From: Streptomyces tardus
GTDB taxonomy: Bacteria; Actinomycetota; Actinomycetes; Streptomycetales; Streptomycetaceae
DNA length: 47,814 nucleotides
Assembly (NCBI RefSeq): GCF_018101125.2
Contig: NZ_JAELVF020000001.1
Coordinates: forward strand, 3,474,494-3,522,307
Reading direction: 5' to 3'
The notes below the pieces were generated by a model. That model ran no database searches, was not told the DNA's origin, and saw only the letters and a list, made by a program, of their open reading frames with translations. Shown here in pieces: positions 17,322-25,862 of the stretch. The translations under genes and the position numbers were made by a program. The first letter of the stretch is position 1; each line of letters starts with the position of its first letter.

Positions 17322-18058
17322 CGCGCCCCCGGGCTCGCCGGCTGCCCCGGCACGGCGGTGGGCACGCTCAGACGCGCGGACGGGCGCAGATGGCGCTCGG
17401 GATCGCGCAACCCGGCGATCTCGCCCAGCTCGATCACACACGGGCGCAGCCGGCACTGGAGCTCGCGCAACTCCCGGCGGAACGCCGCGTTGTGCTCCCA
17501 CTGCGACTCCGCGCGGCCCTCGTGGGCAGTCTCGAACTCGGCGAGGCGCGGATGCCACCGGGACAGGAACGGCGCCAGCTCGAAGTTGAGGATGTGCAGC
17601 GCGATCTCGTGGACGGAGTCGCTGTCGGCCGGCGGCAGCGGAGTGGTGCCCGACTCCAACGGCTCCCGGTACTGGTCGAAGAGCACCTTCAGCGAGTTGA
17701 GCGCCTCGCGGAGATTGCCCGTCTCGTCGTCCAGTGGACGCGTGGCGATGCGCGAGGCCGCCTGGAAGAACATCCGCTGGGCGGCCTGGCGGATGTCCAC
17801 GCTCGCGCGGAACGTCATCTCGCTGCCCAGGATCGTGACCTTGACCTCCGCCAACTGCGCCGATCTGCGGTAGAGATCGACTCCGAGAACGATCGCGACG
17901 CCGACCGCGCAGCCCACGGCGATCGACAGCCACTGGCCGCCGGTGCGGCTGATCGAGTAAGCCGTCACTCCGACGATCCCGCCGACGAGTGCCGCCAGGA
18001 CTCCGCGCGCCACCAGCCGTGCCGGCCCTCCGGCCGACCGCTCGGGCCGAATCGCCAT
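17318..18058 (-). CDS. Two-TM membrane protein with the domain shared with the TIR-STAND protein
   Basis: The 246-residue protein starts at ATG 18058 after a ribosome site (ggggaagagg). Two hydrophobic segments, VARGVLAALVGGIVGVTAYS and QWLSIAVGCAVGVAIVLGVD, lie in the first ~60 residues as a hairpin, so both ends are probably inside the cell. The following soluble part contains DDETGNLREALNSLKVLF, LNFELAPFLSRWHPRLAEFE and RRELRELQCRLRPCVIELGE. These align with DREGSLREALASLHSLF, RLRPFLSHWHPALEEHE and the closing helices of the TIR-STAND protein. I know of no named family for this domain. It is the first gene of a coupled minus-strand group (next gene overlaps by 4 bp), and a membrane partner for the TIR protein is a reasonable hypothesis. 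Confidence 0.85.
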   Translation of the reverse strand: MAIRPERSAGGPARLVARGVLAALVGGIVGVTAYSISRTGGQWLSIAVGCAVGVAIVLGVDLYRRSAQLAEVKVTILGSEMTFRASVDIRQAAQRMFFQAASRIATRPLDDETGNLREALNSLKVLFDQYREPLESGTTPLPPADSDSVHEIALHILNFELAPFLSRWHPRLAEFETAHEGRAESQWEHNAAFRRELRELQCRLRPCVIELGEIAGLRDPERHLRPSARLSVPTAVPGQPASPGAR

Positions 18059-18322
18059 ACCTCTTCCCCTCTCCGCCCGCCGGCCGCGCCGGGGCCGCAT
18101 GCCCGAGCCCGCTACCCGCGAGTCTTCCGCCTCGTCACGAACGTACCGGCCGCCACCGACAATCGGGGCCGCCGGCTGGTTGTGCGTCAACTCCGCACCG
18201 GAGCAACACCGTTCCGAGGTCGAGACCGAAACGCAACCGCCCGTACGGGTCCGTCGCGCGCGATGCCGCGTCACAGCGGTAGGCGCCCGCCGGGAGGCGG
18301 GAGAACCGAGGGGGAGAGTCCT
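18059..18322. promoter_or_regulatory. Divergent intergenic region, likely two promoters
   Basis: These 264 bp separate the minus-strand membrane-protein group from the plus-strand vWA gene and should hold promoters for both. Ribosome sites flank it (ggggaagagg on the minus side; gggggagag before 18323). No operator-like repeat stood out. Confidence 0.45.
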
Positions 18323-20047
18323 ATGAGGGTGACGCGCGGCGGCATCGGCCGACGTACGGCGGCGGCGGTGCTGGCAGGGACGGTACTGGTGGGCGGCGGC
18401 GTACTGGTGGCCCGGAGCGGGTCGGAGGACGGCGGCACCGACACCACCGTCGACGCCGCCGAGGGAAGCGGGGACCGCCGTGCACCCGGGCCCGGTCCGC
18501 GGACGCCGGGGGACGGCGACGCCACCCTCGGCGGCGAACACGAGAGCGCACAGAGGGGCGAGCGGTCCGCGGACCCGTACGCACCCGACACCGCCATGCG
18601 CTCCACCTTCGCCCTCGACGTGGACACCGCCTCCTACTCCTACGCCCGGCGCCAACTGCGCGAAGGGACGCTGCCGATGCCCGGCTCGGTGCGGCCGGAG
18701 GAGTTCGTGAACAGCTTCCGCCAGGAGCACCGCAGGCCCGGCGGCAACGGGTTCGCCGTCTCCATGGACGGTGCCCGCACCACCGACGAGGAGTGGACGC
18801 TGCTCCGGGTGGGCCTGGCCACCCGGCCGGAGACGGAGGAGGAGCGCAGTCGCGGGCCGGCCTCGCTCACCTTCGTCGTCGACGTCTCGGGCTCGATGTC
18901 CGAACCGGGGCGACTGGACCTGGTGAAGCACGCGATGCGCACGATGGTCGGACGGCTCCGGTCAGACGACGCCCTGTCGATCGTCGCCTTCAGCGACGAG
19001 GCCGAGACCGTGCTGCCGATGACGAAGCTCGGCGGCGAGCGGCAGCGGGACCGCGCCAGGACCGCCATCGCCGGGCTGGAGACGCGGAGCAGTACGAACC
19101 TGCAGGCGGGCCTGGGCGCCGGCTACCGGCAGGCGGTCGACGGCAGGCGCGCCGGTGCCACCAACCGTGTCGTGCTGCTCTCCGACGCGCTGGCCAACAC
19201 CGGCGCCACCGACGCCGATTCGATCCTGGAGGACATCGGCCGGGCCCGGCGCGAGCACGGCGTCACTCTCTTCGGTGTCGGAGTCGGCAGCCACTACGGC
19301 GACACCCTGATGGAGTCGTTGACCAACAGGGGCGACGGCAACACGGTCTACGTCGCCGACCGGGAGGAGGCCGCGCGCGTCTTCTCCCGGGACCTGGCCC
19401 GCAACATCGAGGTCCGCGCCAGGGACGCCAAGGCACAGGTCGCCTTCGACCGCGGCAACGTCGAGCAGTACCGCCTGATCGGTTACGACAACCGCCGTGT
19501 CGCGAACGAGGACTTCCGCGACGACCGCGTCGACGGCGGCGAGGTGGGCCCCGGGCACACGGTGACCGCGCTGTACGCCGTCAAACTGCGCGACGGCGCG
19601 GCCGGGCGCGTCGCGACCACGACCGTACGGTGGTTGGACCCGAAGAGCCGCAGGCCCGACGAGCGCAGCGGCCGGATCTCCGCCGCCGAGCTGGACGGCG
19701 AGCTGTGGAAGGACGGCTCGCCCCGACTCCGTACCGCGGCCGTCGCCACGTACTTCGCCGACGCCCTGCGCGTCGGCGCCGCGCACCACCGCGACGGCGC
19801 CCCGGACGAGGCGCCGAGCGTCCACCCGCCGGGCACCCGGCGCGACGACCCGGGCAACGCCACCCGGGCGCCGGGCGCTTCCACCCGCGGCCCGGGCACG
19901 CCGCTCGGCGGCTCCCGGCCGTTGCCCGGCGACCCCGGACTGAGCGCCCTGCACAAGGAGGCGGTACGGGCCGCCCGGGACACCGAGGACAAGGACGTCC
20001 AGGAGCTGGCCCGCCTGATCGGCACCTCCCGGGACCTCGCCGGCTGA
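18323..20047 (+). CDS. YfbK-like von Willebrand factor A domain protein, membrane-anchored or secreted
   Basis: The 574-residue product begins MRVTRGGIGRRTAAAVLAG, a signal or anchor segment, and then a disordered Gly/Asp/Thr-rich linker. Residues ~90-170 (TFALDVDTASYSYARRQL, VRPEEFVNSFRQEH) are the N-terminal domain typical of YfbK-type vWA proteins. The vWA domain has a complete MIDAS, DVSGSMSEPGRL at about 187, with NLQAGLGAGYRQA and LLSDALANTGATD following. A C-terminal DUF3520-like part (DAKAQVAFDRGNVEQYRLIG, ALYAVKLRDG) ends with a helical tail. The protein should bind a metal ion and a protein partner at the outer face of the membrane. The ribosome site gggggagag precedes the ATG. It is divergent from the TIR-associated group; any link is speculative. 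Confidence 0.9.
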   Translation: MRVTRGGIGRRTAAAVLAGTVLVGGGVLVARSGSEDGGTDTTVDAAEGSGDRRAPGPGPRTPGDGDATLGGEHESAQRGERSADPYAPDTAMRSTFALDVDTASYSYARRQLREGTLPMPGSVRPEEFVNSFRQEHRRPGGNGFAVSMDGARTTDEEWTLLRVGLATRPETEEERSRGPASLTFVVDVSGSMSEPGRLDLVKHAMRTMVGRLRSDDALSIVAFSDEAETVLPMTKLGGERQRDRARTAIAGLETRSSTNLQAGLGAGYRQAVDGRRAGATNRVVLLSDALANTGATDADSILEDIGRARREHGVTLFGVGVGSHYGDTLMESLTNRGDGNTVYVADREEAARVFSRDLARNIEVRARDAKAQVAFDRGNVEQYRLIGYDNRRVANEDFRDDRVDGGEVGPGHTVTALYAVKLRDGAAGRVATTTVRWLDPKSRRPDERSGRISAAELDGELWKDGSPRLRTAAVATYFADALRVGAAHHRDGAPDEAPSVHPPGTRRDDPGNATRAPGASTRGPGTPLGGSRPLPGDPGLSALHKEAVRAARDTEDKDVQELARLIGTSRDLAG

Positions 20048-20461
20048 CACCGGACGCGCTTCCCGGGCGATACCTGCCGCCCGCGCCGGTGCCGCCCGCG
20101 CCGCCCGTACCGCAGCCGGGCGGTGCGGGTCGCCCCGGGCGCGGGCGGTGGTGGCGAGGCGCAGGTCGCGATCTGCCCGGCGCCGAGCGGCTGGTCGCGC
20201 GGGGTATCCTGGGTCGCGCGTCGGGACGGTGAGCGAGTGGCTCCCGCCGAGGCCGCCACGGACCCCGGACGGGCGGCGGACACCGATGCGGTGACGATGC
20301 GGCGACGAGCGACGGAGGTGGTGCTGCGATGCGTAGCGAGCCTCCCAGTCCTGCCCCGCGCGGCAACGCCCTCCCTCTCCGCTGACAGTGCGAGGGTGGC
20401 GGTGCCCGCGGTATGCACCCGTGCCCACTGCTGAACTCACCGCTGTGCTGAGGACTTTCCC
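20048..20461. other. Leader region of the MgtE gene
   Basis: No convincing gene in these 414 bp. The long GC-rich leader before a magnesium transporter could hold an RNA switch, but I cannot match the conserved M-box blocks. A short plus-strand reading at 20123-20434 is compositional only. Confidence 0.45.
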
Positions 20462-21829
20462 ATGCCGCCGACCAACGCGTCCGAGGACCTTCACCCCGAA
20501 CTCCCCGAGTCCCTCGAGGAGATAATCGAGAACCAGCGCCTGCACACGGCCCTGGAGTGGCTGGAGACCCATCCGCCGCACGTCATCGCCGACGAGCTGG
20601 CGCGCATGGACAACGTCACGGCGGGCGTTGCGTTCCGCCTGCTGGACAAGGATCGTGCGCTCGCCGTCTTCGAGGAGCTGGAGCCGGTCGACCAGCAGGA
20701 GATCCTCGAAGGGATGCGCGACCACACCTTCCTGGAGCTCGTCGAGGGAATGGACCCCGACGACCGCGCCCGGATGCTCCGCGAGGCGCCGGCGAAGGTT
20801 GCCAAGCGCGTACTGGCGGGCCTGAGCGCGTACGAGCGCCGGATGACGTCCGCGCTGCTGGGCTACCCGGAGGGCTCGGTCGGCCGGTACATGACGCCCG
20901 AGGTGGTGGCTCTGCCGCAGGACCTCACGGTCGAGCAGGCACTGCGCACCGTACGGGCCAAGGGCGGTGAGGCGGAGACCGTCTACACCCTCCCGGTGGT
21001 CGACCACGGCCGGCGGCTGACCGGGATCGTGGAGCTGCGCGAGCTGGTGCTGAGCCCGCCGGAGACGATGGTCTCCGCGCTCGTGGTCTCCGAACCGTCG
21101 TACGCGTACGCCACCGACACCGCCGAGAACGCCGCGCGCCTGATGCGCGAGACGAACGACATGAACCTCCCGGTCGTCGACAGCGAGAACCGCCTCGTCG
21201 GCCTGCTCACCTTCGACGACGCCGTCGAGGTGATCGAGGCAGCCGACACCGAGGACGTCGCGCGCCAGTCCGGCGCCGCGCCCTGGGCCGGCCACTACAT
21301 GGCGGCCGGTGTGTGGCAGCTGGCCCGCTACCGCGCGCTCTGGCTCTCGTTGCTGCTGGTTGCCGCGACCCTGACCGTCAGCGTCACCCAGGCGTTCGAG
21401 GGGACGCTGGAGCAGGTGGCCCAACTGGCCATGTTCATCCCGATGTTGATCGGCGCGGGCGGCAACGCCGGGGCCCAGGCGGCGACCGCCTGCGTACGTG
21501 CCATGGCGGTCGGCGAGGTTCGCGGCTCGGACCTGCTGCAGGTCATATGGCGCGAATGTCGCGTCGGTCTGCTGCTCGGCGGCCTGCTCGCGGTGCTGGG
21601 CGTGTTCGTCGGAGCGGTCTTCGTCAGCGTCAAGATCGCGATCGTGGTGGGCATCACGCTGGTGCTGATCTGCGGCTGGGCGGCCACCATCGGCGGCACC
21701 ATGCCACTGCTCGCCAAGAGGCTGAAGATCGACCCCGCCGTGGTCTCCGCGCCGATGGTCACCACTCTGGTCGACGCCACGGGTCTGATCATCTACTTCA
21801 TGACCGCCAAGGCCGTCCTCGGCGTCTGA
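20462..21829 (+). CDS. mgtE: MgtE-family magnesium transporter
   Basis: The 455-residue protein has the MgtE order. An N-terminal cytosolic domain (HVIADELARMDNVTAGVAFR, VELVEGMDPDDRARMLREA) is followed by a pair of CBS domains (about 135-255: GRYMTPEVVALPQDLTVEQA, TGIVELRELVLSPPETMV, NRLVGLLTFDDAVEVIE). A five-helix membrane domain comes last (about 280-455) with the pore signature PMLIGAGGNAGAQAAT and GGTMPLLAKRLKIDPAVVSA. MgtE forms a dimeric, Mg2+-gated channel; the acidic residues of the N and CBS domains sense internal Mg2+. Length and motif order are full. The ATG at 20462 has only a weak ribosome site (gagga). It is the last chromosomal gene before the tRNA fragment and the ICE. Confidence 0.95.
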   Translation: MPPTNASEDLHPELPESLEEIIENQRLHTALEWLETHPPHVIADELARMDNVTAGVAFRLLDKDRALAVFEELEPVDQQEILEGMRDHTFLELVEGMDPDDRARMLREAPAKVAKRVLAGLSAYERRMTSALLGYPEGSVGRYMTPEVVALPQDLTVEQALRTVRAKGGEAETVYTLPVVDHGRRLTGIVELRELVLSPPETMVSALVVSEPSYAYATDTAENAARLMRETNDMNLPVVDSENRLVGLLTFDDAVEVIEAADTEDVARQSGAAPWAGHYMAAGVWQLARYRALWLSLLLVAATLTVSVTQAFEGTLEQVAQLAMFIPMLIGAGGNAGAQAATACVRAMAVGEVRGSDLLQVIWRECRVGLLLGGLLAVLGVFVGAVFVSVKIAIVVGITLVLICGWAATIGGTMPLLAKRLKIDPAVVSAPMVTTLVDATGLIIYFMTAKAVLGV

Positions 21830-22304
21830 GCCGCCGCACGGCCGGCGCGGGCTTCGGCGCAGGCCCGGCGCCCGGCGTCCGTCCGGGCCCACCACGTTCG
21901 CGATCCGACGGAGGCTGCGGTCGCGCCGGCCGGCCACCGGGCGTGGTGGTGGCGGCCTCCGAGGCTCTGCTGCCCGGGCTGCCCCGTTCGGCTGCTCCTG
22001 CGCTGTGCAGGGTCCCTGCTTCCCGTTCGGGGGAGGGCAGTTCACGCAGGCGTGGTAGCCGGTGGTGCTCCCCGATGCGTAGGTGGACCGTCGTCGCGGG
22101 GCTCCTGGCTGTGGAAGCCGGGCCGCGTCCGCTCGTCCTGACGTACGGCTCCACCCGGGGCGGCCGGTCCCGATGGCCGGTCGGTTCGGGCGGACCGTGC
22201 GCGGGAGTGATCGGAACCGACTGTCCGCGCGCGTCCTGTGTCGCGGGGCCGCCGGTGGCCGATCGCTGCTGAGCGGCCCCGGTGCGCACTGTCCGCGGAC
22301 AGCC
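21830..22304. other. Gene-free stretch between mgtE and the tRNA terminator
   Basis: No gene recognised. Near its right end, 22289-22302 is a perfect 14-bp palindrome (ctgtccgcggacag), just before the tRNA terminator; the word ctgtccgcg also occurs in the hairpin at 8602. Confidence 0.5.
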
Positions 22305-22328
22305 AAAAGGCCCCTCCGTGGAGGGACC
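22305..22328 (-). terminator. Rho-independent terminator downstream of tRNA-Arg
   Basis: On the minus strand the sequence ggtccctccacggaggggcc forms a near-perfect GC stem with a short loop and is followed by TTTT. It lies 8 bp beyond the 3' end of the tRNA fragment, as expected for the native tRNA terminator. Confidence 0.8.
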
Positions 22329-22336
22329 CTGCGGTG

Positions 22337-22396
22337 TGCCCCCGGCAGGACTCGAACCTGCGGCCAAGCGCTTAGAAGGCGCCTGCTCTATCCGTG
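22337..22396 (-). tRNA. 3' fragment of tRNA-Arg(UCU); ICE attachment end
   Basis: On the minus strand the sequence reads ggatagagc (D arm), an anticodon stem-loop with loop cttctaa (anticodon TCT), the T arm gcaggttcgagtcctgc and the acceptor strand gggggc plus discriminator A. The 5' acceptor strand (expected gcccccg) and the first part of the D arm are missing: beyond 22396 the sequence is unrelated to a tRNA. It therefore cannot fold into a full tRNA here. Keeping the 3' part next to the native terminator while losing the 5' part is what integration of an element into the tRNA gene leaves at one junction. The complete gene should be rebuilt at the other end of the element, outside this window. 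Confidence 0.82.
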
Positions 22397-22419
22397 GTGT
22401 AGAAGGCTTTCACCAGCTA

Positions 22420-23548
22420 GTGTTCTGAGTCGGTAGTTCTTTGGCGGTTGTAGGGTTGGGGCATGCCGGGCCCGAAGCCGTTGTCATTGGAGTTGTCCGA
22501 GCGTGAACGCCGTGTACTGCGGGGCTGGTTGCGCAAGCGGACCGCGGGGCAGGCCTTGGTGCTGCGCGCGAGGATCGTGCTGGCGTGCGCCGAGGGTCGC
22601 CCGAACGCGCGGGTCGCGCAGGAGCTCGGTATCTCGCGGGAGACGGTGCGCAAGTGGCGGTCCAGGTTCGCTGCCGACCGGCTTGAGGGGCTAATCGACG
22701 CTCCGCGTTCCGGTGCCCCGCGCCAGATCACGGACGAGCAGGTCGAGTCTCTGGTCGCCCGGACTCTTGACCAGGCACCGCCTTCGGGAGATTCGCACTG
22801 GTCGACGCGGTCGATGGCCCAGGCTGCGGGTATGTCGCAGTCGGCCGTGTCCCGGATCTGGCGGGCGTTCGGCCTCAAGCCGCACATTGTGCAGACCTGG
22901 AAGCTGTCCACCGACCCGCAGTTCGTGACCAAGGTCCGTGACGTGGTCGGCATCTACCTGTCCCCGCCGGCGAACGCCCTGGTCCTGGCCGTGGACGAGA
23001 AGTCACAGATCCAGGCCCTGGACCGAACTCAGCCCGTGCTGCCGCTGACACCGGGTACGCCGGCGCGGATGACGCACGACTACGTCCGGCACGGCACCAC
23101 CAGCCTGTTCGCCGCCCTGGACATCGCCTCCGGCTCGGTCATAGCCCAGCACTACCGGCGCCATCGCCAACAGGAGTTCCTCCGCTTCCTGAAGACCATC
23201 GACGCCGCCGTACCCAAGGACCTGGACCTTCACCTGGTCTTGGACAACTACGCCACCCACAAGACCGAAGCGGTCAAGAAGTGGCTGCTGCGACACCCCC
23301 GCTTCCATCTGCACTTCACCCCCACCTCCGCCTCCTGGCTCAACCTCGTCGAGCGCTGGTTCGCCGAGCTGACCTGCCGCAAACTCCGCCGCTCGGCCCA
23401 CCGCAGCGTCATCGAACTCGAACGAGACATCCGCGGCTGGATCAACGAGTGGAACAAGAACCCCAAACCGTTCGTGTGGACCAAGACCGCAGACGAGATC
23501 CTCAAAACCCTCGCCGCATACTGCACACGAACTACCGACTCAGGACAC
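22420..23548. mobile_element. IS630-family insertion sequence, complete
   Basis: The 20-bp terminal inverted repeats are gtgttctgagtcggtagttc at 22420-22439 and its complement at 23529-23548 (19 of 20 match). The element is flanked by TA on both sides (22418-22419 and 23549-23550), the usual IS630 target duplication. It contains one transposase gene and is inserted about 20 bp inside the ICE end, so it arrived after or with the ICE. Confidence 0.92.
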
Positions 23549-23551
23549 TAG
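22463..23551 (+). CDS. IS630-family transposase
   Basis: The 362-residue protein has an N-terminal helix-turn-helix (VAQELGISRETVRKWRSRF) and a DDE catalytic core: first Asp in VLAVDEKSQIQAL, second in LVLDNYATHKTEA, Glu in WLNLVERWFAEL. The spacing and the block FTPTSASWLNLVERWF are typical of IS630. It occupies nearly the whole element, starting 24 bp after the left inverted repeat. The stop codon TAG is completed by the duplicated TA and the first base of flanking DNA, so the element itself ends with the reading frame open. The frame is intact and the transposase is probably active. Confidence 0.95.
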   Translation: MPGPKPLSLELSERERRVLRGWLRKRTAGQALVLRARIVLACAEGRPNARVAQELGISRETVRKWRSRFAADRLEGLIDAPRSGAPRQITDEQVESLVARTLDQAPPSGDSHWSTRSMAQAAGMSQSAVSRIWRAFGLKPHIVQTWKLSTDPQFVTKVRDVVGIYLSPPANALVLAVDEKSQIQALDRTQPVLPLTPGTPARMTHDYVRHGTTSLFAALDIASGSVIAQHYRRHRQQEFLRFLKTIDAAVPKDLDLHLVLDNYATHKTEAVKKWLLRHPRFHLHFTPTSASWLNLVERWFAELTCRKLRRSAHRSVIELERDIRGWINEWNKNPKPFVWTKTADEILKTLAAYCTRTTDSGH

Positions 23552-23751
23552 TTCGTTATCTCTCTGTTCCTGCAATGAGGAAGCTGTGGGATACATACGG
23601 GAAAGAGGTGAATGTTTCCGTCGCGGGGAACTGACGACCTGTCGGCGTTCCAAAGTGTGTAGCGAGTTCAACTTCAGGTTGCCGGGGAACTTCGGAAGGA
23701 CGGTCGGCCGGGGACTGTATATTGTCACTTTCCTGTTCAGGGGGAGTTGGT

Positions 23752-24636
23752 ATGAGGTTGTATCGGCGCGGCGCCGCGGGCAATGGCATGGTGGAGGTTG
23801 TGTCACGTCGTGCCGAGGCTGAGTCCGATGTGCAGCGACTGGTCGAGCAGAACATGCAGACGGTCCTGGGCGTGCGTTTTCTGGCGAGTGAGTACCGCAC
23901 CGGGCCGGCCCACGGCGGGCGTATCGACTCGCTCGGGCTGGACGGGAACGGATCGCCGGTTGTCGTCGAGTACAAGCGCGACAGGGACCCCGGCGTCATC
24001 AACCAGGGAATTTTCTATCTGTCTTGGCTGATGGACCATCGTGTCGAGTTCGAGCAGCTGGTCCGGTCCCGTGTCGGAGAGAAGGCTGTGGCACAAGTTC
24101 TGTGGGGCAACCCCCGCCTGATCTGCATCGCCAACGATTTCACCCGGTATGACGTGCATGCGGTGCGTGAACACAGGCGCTCGATCGAGTTGGTCCGCTA
24201 CCGACTGTTCGGTGCCGATCTACTCGGGCTGGAGAGGGTGGCCTCATCCGGCAGTGGGTTGCAGTCCACGCGCCAGCACCGACGTGGGGCAGTTGCCCCG
24301 TCGAAGCCCGGCCCTGGAAGTGCGGCGATGGTGCAGTTGGCGCGCGCCGTAGACGAGACGCTGCTCGGGCTTGGCAGGGTGAACCGCGTGGACCACAAGA
24401 CCTATCGGGCGTACCAGCGGCTGAGTAACTTCGCTTGCCTGTGCCCGCCGAGGCGGAGCAAACTACTCGTCTACCTGAGTCTCGATCCGAAGGACGTAGA
24501 TCTCGTTCCGGGCTTCCTTCGGGACGTCTCAAGACTCGGCCACCACGGTACGGGGGACCTTGAGGTCCAGCTGCGAGATCAGGCGGACCTTGACCGCGCA
24601 AAGCAGTATTTCCGGGCGAGCTATGCGAAGGCGTAA
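23752..24636 (+). CDS. PD-(D/E)XK-type nuclease domain protein with DUF5655
   Basis: The 294-residue product opens MRLYRRGAAGNGMVEVVSR and has a restriction-like core: RIDSLGLDGNGSPVVVEYK gives the Asp (about residue 57) and the ExK (about 73-75), with EAESDVQRLVEQNMQTVLG upstream supplying an acidic helix. The C-terminal ~100 residues match DUF5655: DHKTYRAYQRLSNFACL, LLVYLSLDPKDVDLV and LGHHGTGDLEVQL. Proteins of this layout are related to NucS-like nucleases, but the substrate is unknown. The ATG at 23752 has a good ribosome site (aggggga). It is the first cargo gene after the IS element, on the plus strand, opposite to the conjugation genes. Defence or DNA repair are both possible roles. 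Confidence 0.82.
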   Translation: MRLYRRGAAGNGMVEVVSRRAEAESDVQRLVEQNMQTVLGVRFLASEYRTGPAHGGRIDSLGLDGNGSPVVVEYKRDRDPGVINQGIFYLSWLMDHRVEFEQLVRSRVGEKAVAQVLWGNPRLICIANDFTRYDVHAVREHRRSIELVRYRLFGADLLGLERVASSGSGLQSTRQHRRGAVAPSKPGPGSAAMVQLARAVDETLLGLGRVNRVDHKTYRAYQRLSNFACLCPPRRSKLLVYLSLDPKDVDLVPGFLRDVSRLGHHGTGDLEVQLRDQADLDRAKQYFRASYAKA

Positions 24637-24711
24637 TCGGATCGGGAGCCTGTTGTCTATGCAGTTTTTGTGGCACGATTCGAGCGCTCGACTAGTGGGG
24701 AGAATGCGACG

Positions 24712-25209
24712 ATGATCAAGCGACTACGGAAGCGGCGTATTGCGACAGCCGCCTTGCAGGCGCAGGTGAGCATCGCCGCATATCCCCCTTTTTCCATGAC
24801 CTCACACCGCTATGAACCGACGTTTTCGAACGAAGCTGTGACTGCGGCGTCGGTTGAAGCTAGCGACCGCGTTTCTGGCGCGCTGGGTCGGTTGCTCGAC
24901 CACGGTCCGGCCCTGGACGCCGGGGCTCTCGTCTTGGCGGGAGACGCCTTGACTATTGCCCGCAGGCTCGAATACCTCCAACCGTCCTGGCGCAGTCACT
25001 GCGACAGGACGGCTTCGAGGGGTGCTAGCAGCGACAGTCGACTCATGAGCCGAGAGTGGCCTACCGAGGACACCGTCCAATCGTGGCCCTTCTACGAGTC
25101 AGCTCGACAGCTCACTGGCGTGCTCGCCGGCCTGCTCGCCGAACTGCAAGAACTGCTCGCGGAAGTCAGTGGCAGGGATCTCTCGCGCCGGTCACGGCCC
25201 AGCGCCTAG
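24712..25209 (+). CDS. Hypothetical protein of the ICE cargo region
   Basis: This 165-residue product starts MIKRLRKRRIATAALQAQVS and I do not recognise it. After a basic N-terminus it contains predicted helices around VEASDRVSGALGRLL, AGALVLAGDALTIARRLEYL and a closing leucine-rich helix VLAGLLAELQELLAEV. No membrane segment or known motif is visible. A ribosome site (tggggag) lies 9 nt before the ATG at 24712. Codon use is less GC-rich at third positions than in the chromosomal genes, fitting acquired DNA. It follows the nuclease gene by 75 bp in the same direction and could be co-expressed. It is followed directly by a dead transposase. Confidence 0.6.
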   Translation: MIKRLRKRRIATAALQAQVSIAAYPPFSMTSHRYEPTFSNEAVTAASVEASDRVSGALGRLLDHGPALDAGALVLAGDALTIARRLEYLQPSWRSHCDRTASRGASSDSRLMSREWPTEDTVQSWPFYESARQLTGVLAGLLAELQELLAEVSGRDLSRRSRPSA

Positions 25210-25233
25210 TGGTGTCGCCCGAAGACTCCGTCG

Positions 25234-25626
25234 TTGTCGGTGACCGATGCCCAACGGGCTGTGTTGGAGAGTTGGGTGCGTCGGCGGACGGCGGCTCAGG
25301 CCCTGGCCCAGCGGTCGGGGATCGTACTGGAGGGCGCTGAGGGGCGCTCGATCATGGAAGTGTCGCGTCGGCTCGAGGTTGCTCCGGACACAGGTCACAC
25401 CTGGTGGCGCCGCTTTCTGGGCGGGGCCTGGGAGTTGTGCGACGATCCGCGGCTTGGTGTCCCTCGCAAGATCACTGATGCGGATGTCGAGAGAGCGGTC
25501 GTGATCGCTCAGCAGGAGACGCTGGAGAACGAGGCGCTGGTCGATCAGGCCAATGGGGGCGGCCACGGGGACGTAGCCGCCGACAGATCAAGGATCTGGC
25601 CAGATTTCGCGCTTGTGCCGCACTAG
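25234..25626 (+). pseudogene. Remnant of a second IS630-family transposase
   Basis: The reading LTDAQRAVLESWVRRRTAAQ, GIVLEGAEGRSIMEVSRRL and RLGVPRKITDADVERAV matches the N-terminal DNA-binding part of IS630 transposases, including the one at 22463. The helix-turn-helix is altered, the frame breaks soon after VDQANGGGHGDV, and no DDE core is found downstream; only scattered IS630-like words follow up to about 25800. It is therefore a truncated, dead copy of a different IS630 element. It separates the two plus-strand cargo genes. Confidence 0.8.
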
Positions 25627-25862
25627 TCCCGGACGTTCACACTGTCCACGACCCGCTCATACCGAAACAGATCGGAGCCGCTCCGGCCCATCCGACTGAA
25701 GAGCACCGGCCTTCGACCGCGGGGCATGCAATCGCCGTAACTTGGGCAAACGCTCCATCAAAAACTCAAGTAGTGGCGCGGCCTGGGTCACTCGCTATGG
25801 CAAGACCGCAGCCGTCTACCTCATGAGGGTTCCATATCGCAGCCATATTCTGGGAGTGCACA

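Noticed and set aside
20048..20461. M-box (Mg2+) riboswitch upstream of mgtE
   Set aside because: The location is right and a word like ggtgagcgagtggctccc is vaguely similar, but I cannot line up the conserved blocks or stems. An Infernal search with the M-box model would decide.
18962..22306. Minus-strand open frame of about 1100 codons opposite the vWA and mgtE genes
   Set aside because: It spans two real plus-strand genes and their gap, is low complexity, and has no recognisable domain.
22337..22409. Complete tRNA-Arg
   Set aside because: The 5' acceptor strand and the first half of the D arm are not present on the expected side; the sequence diverges after 22396.
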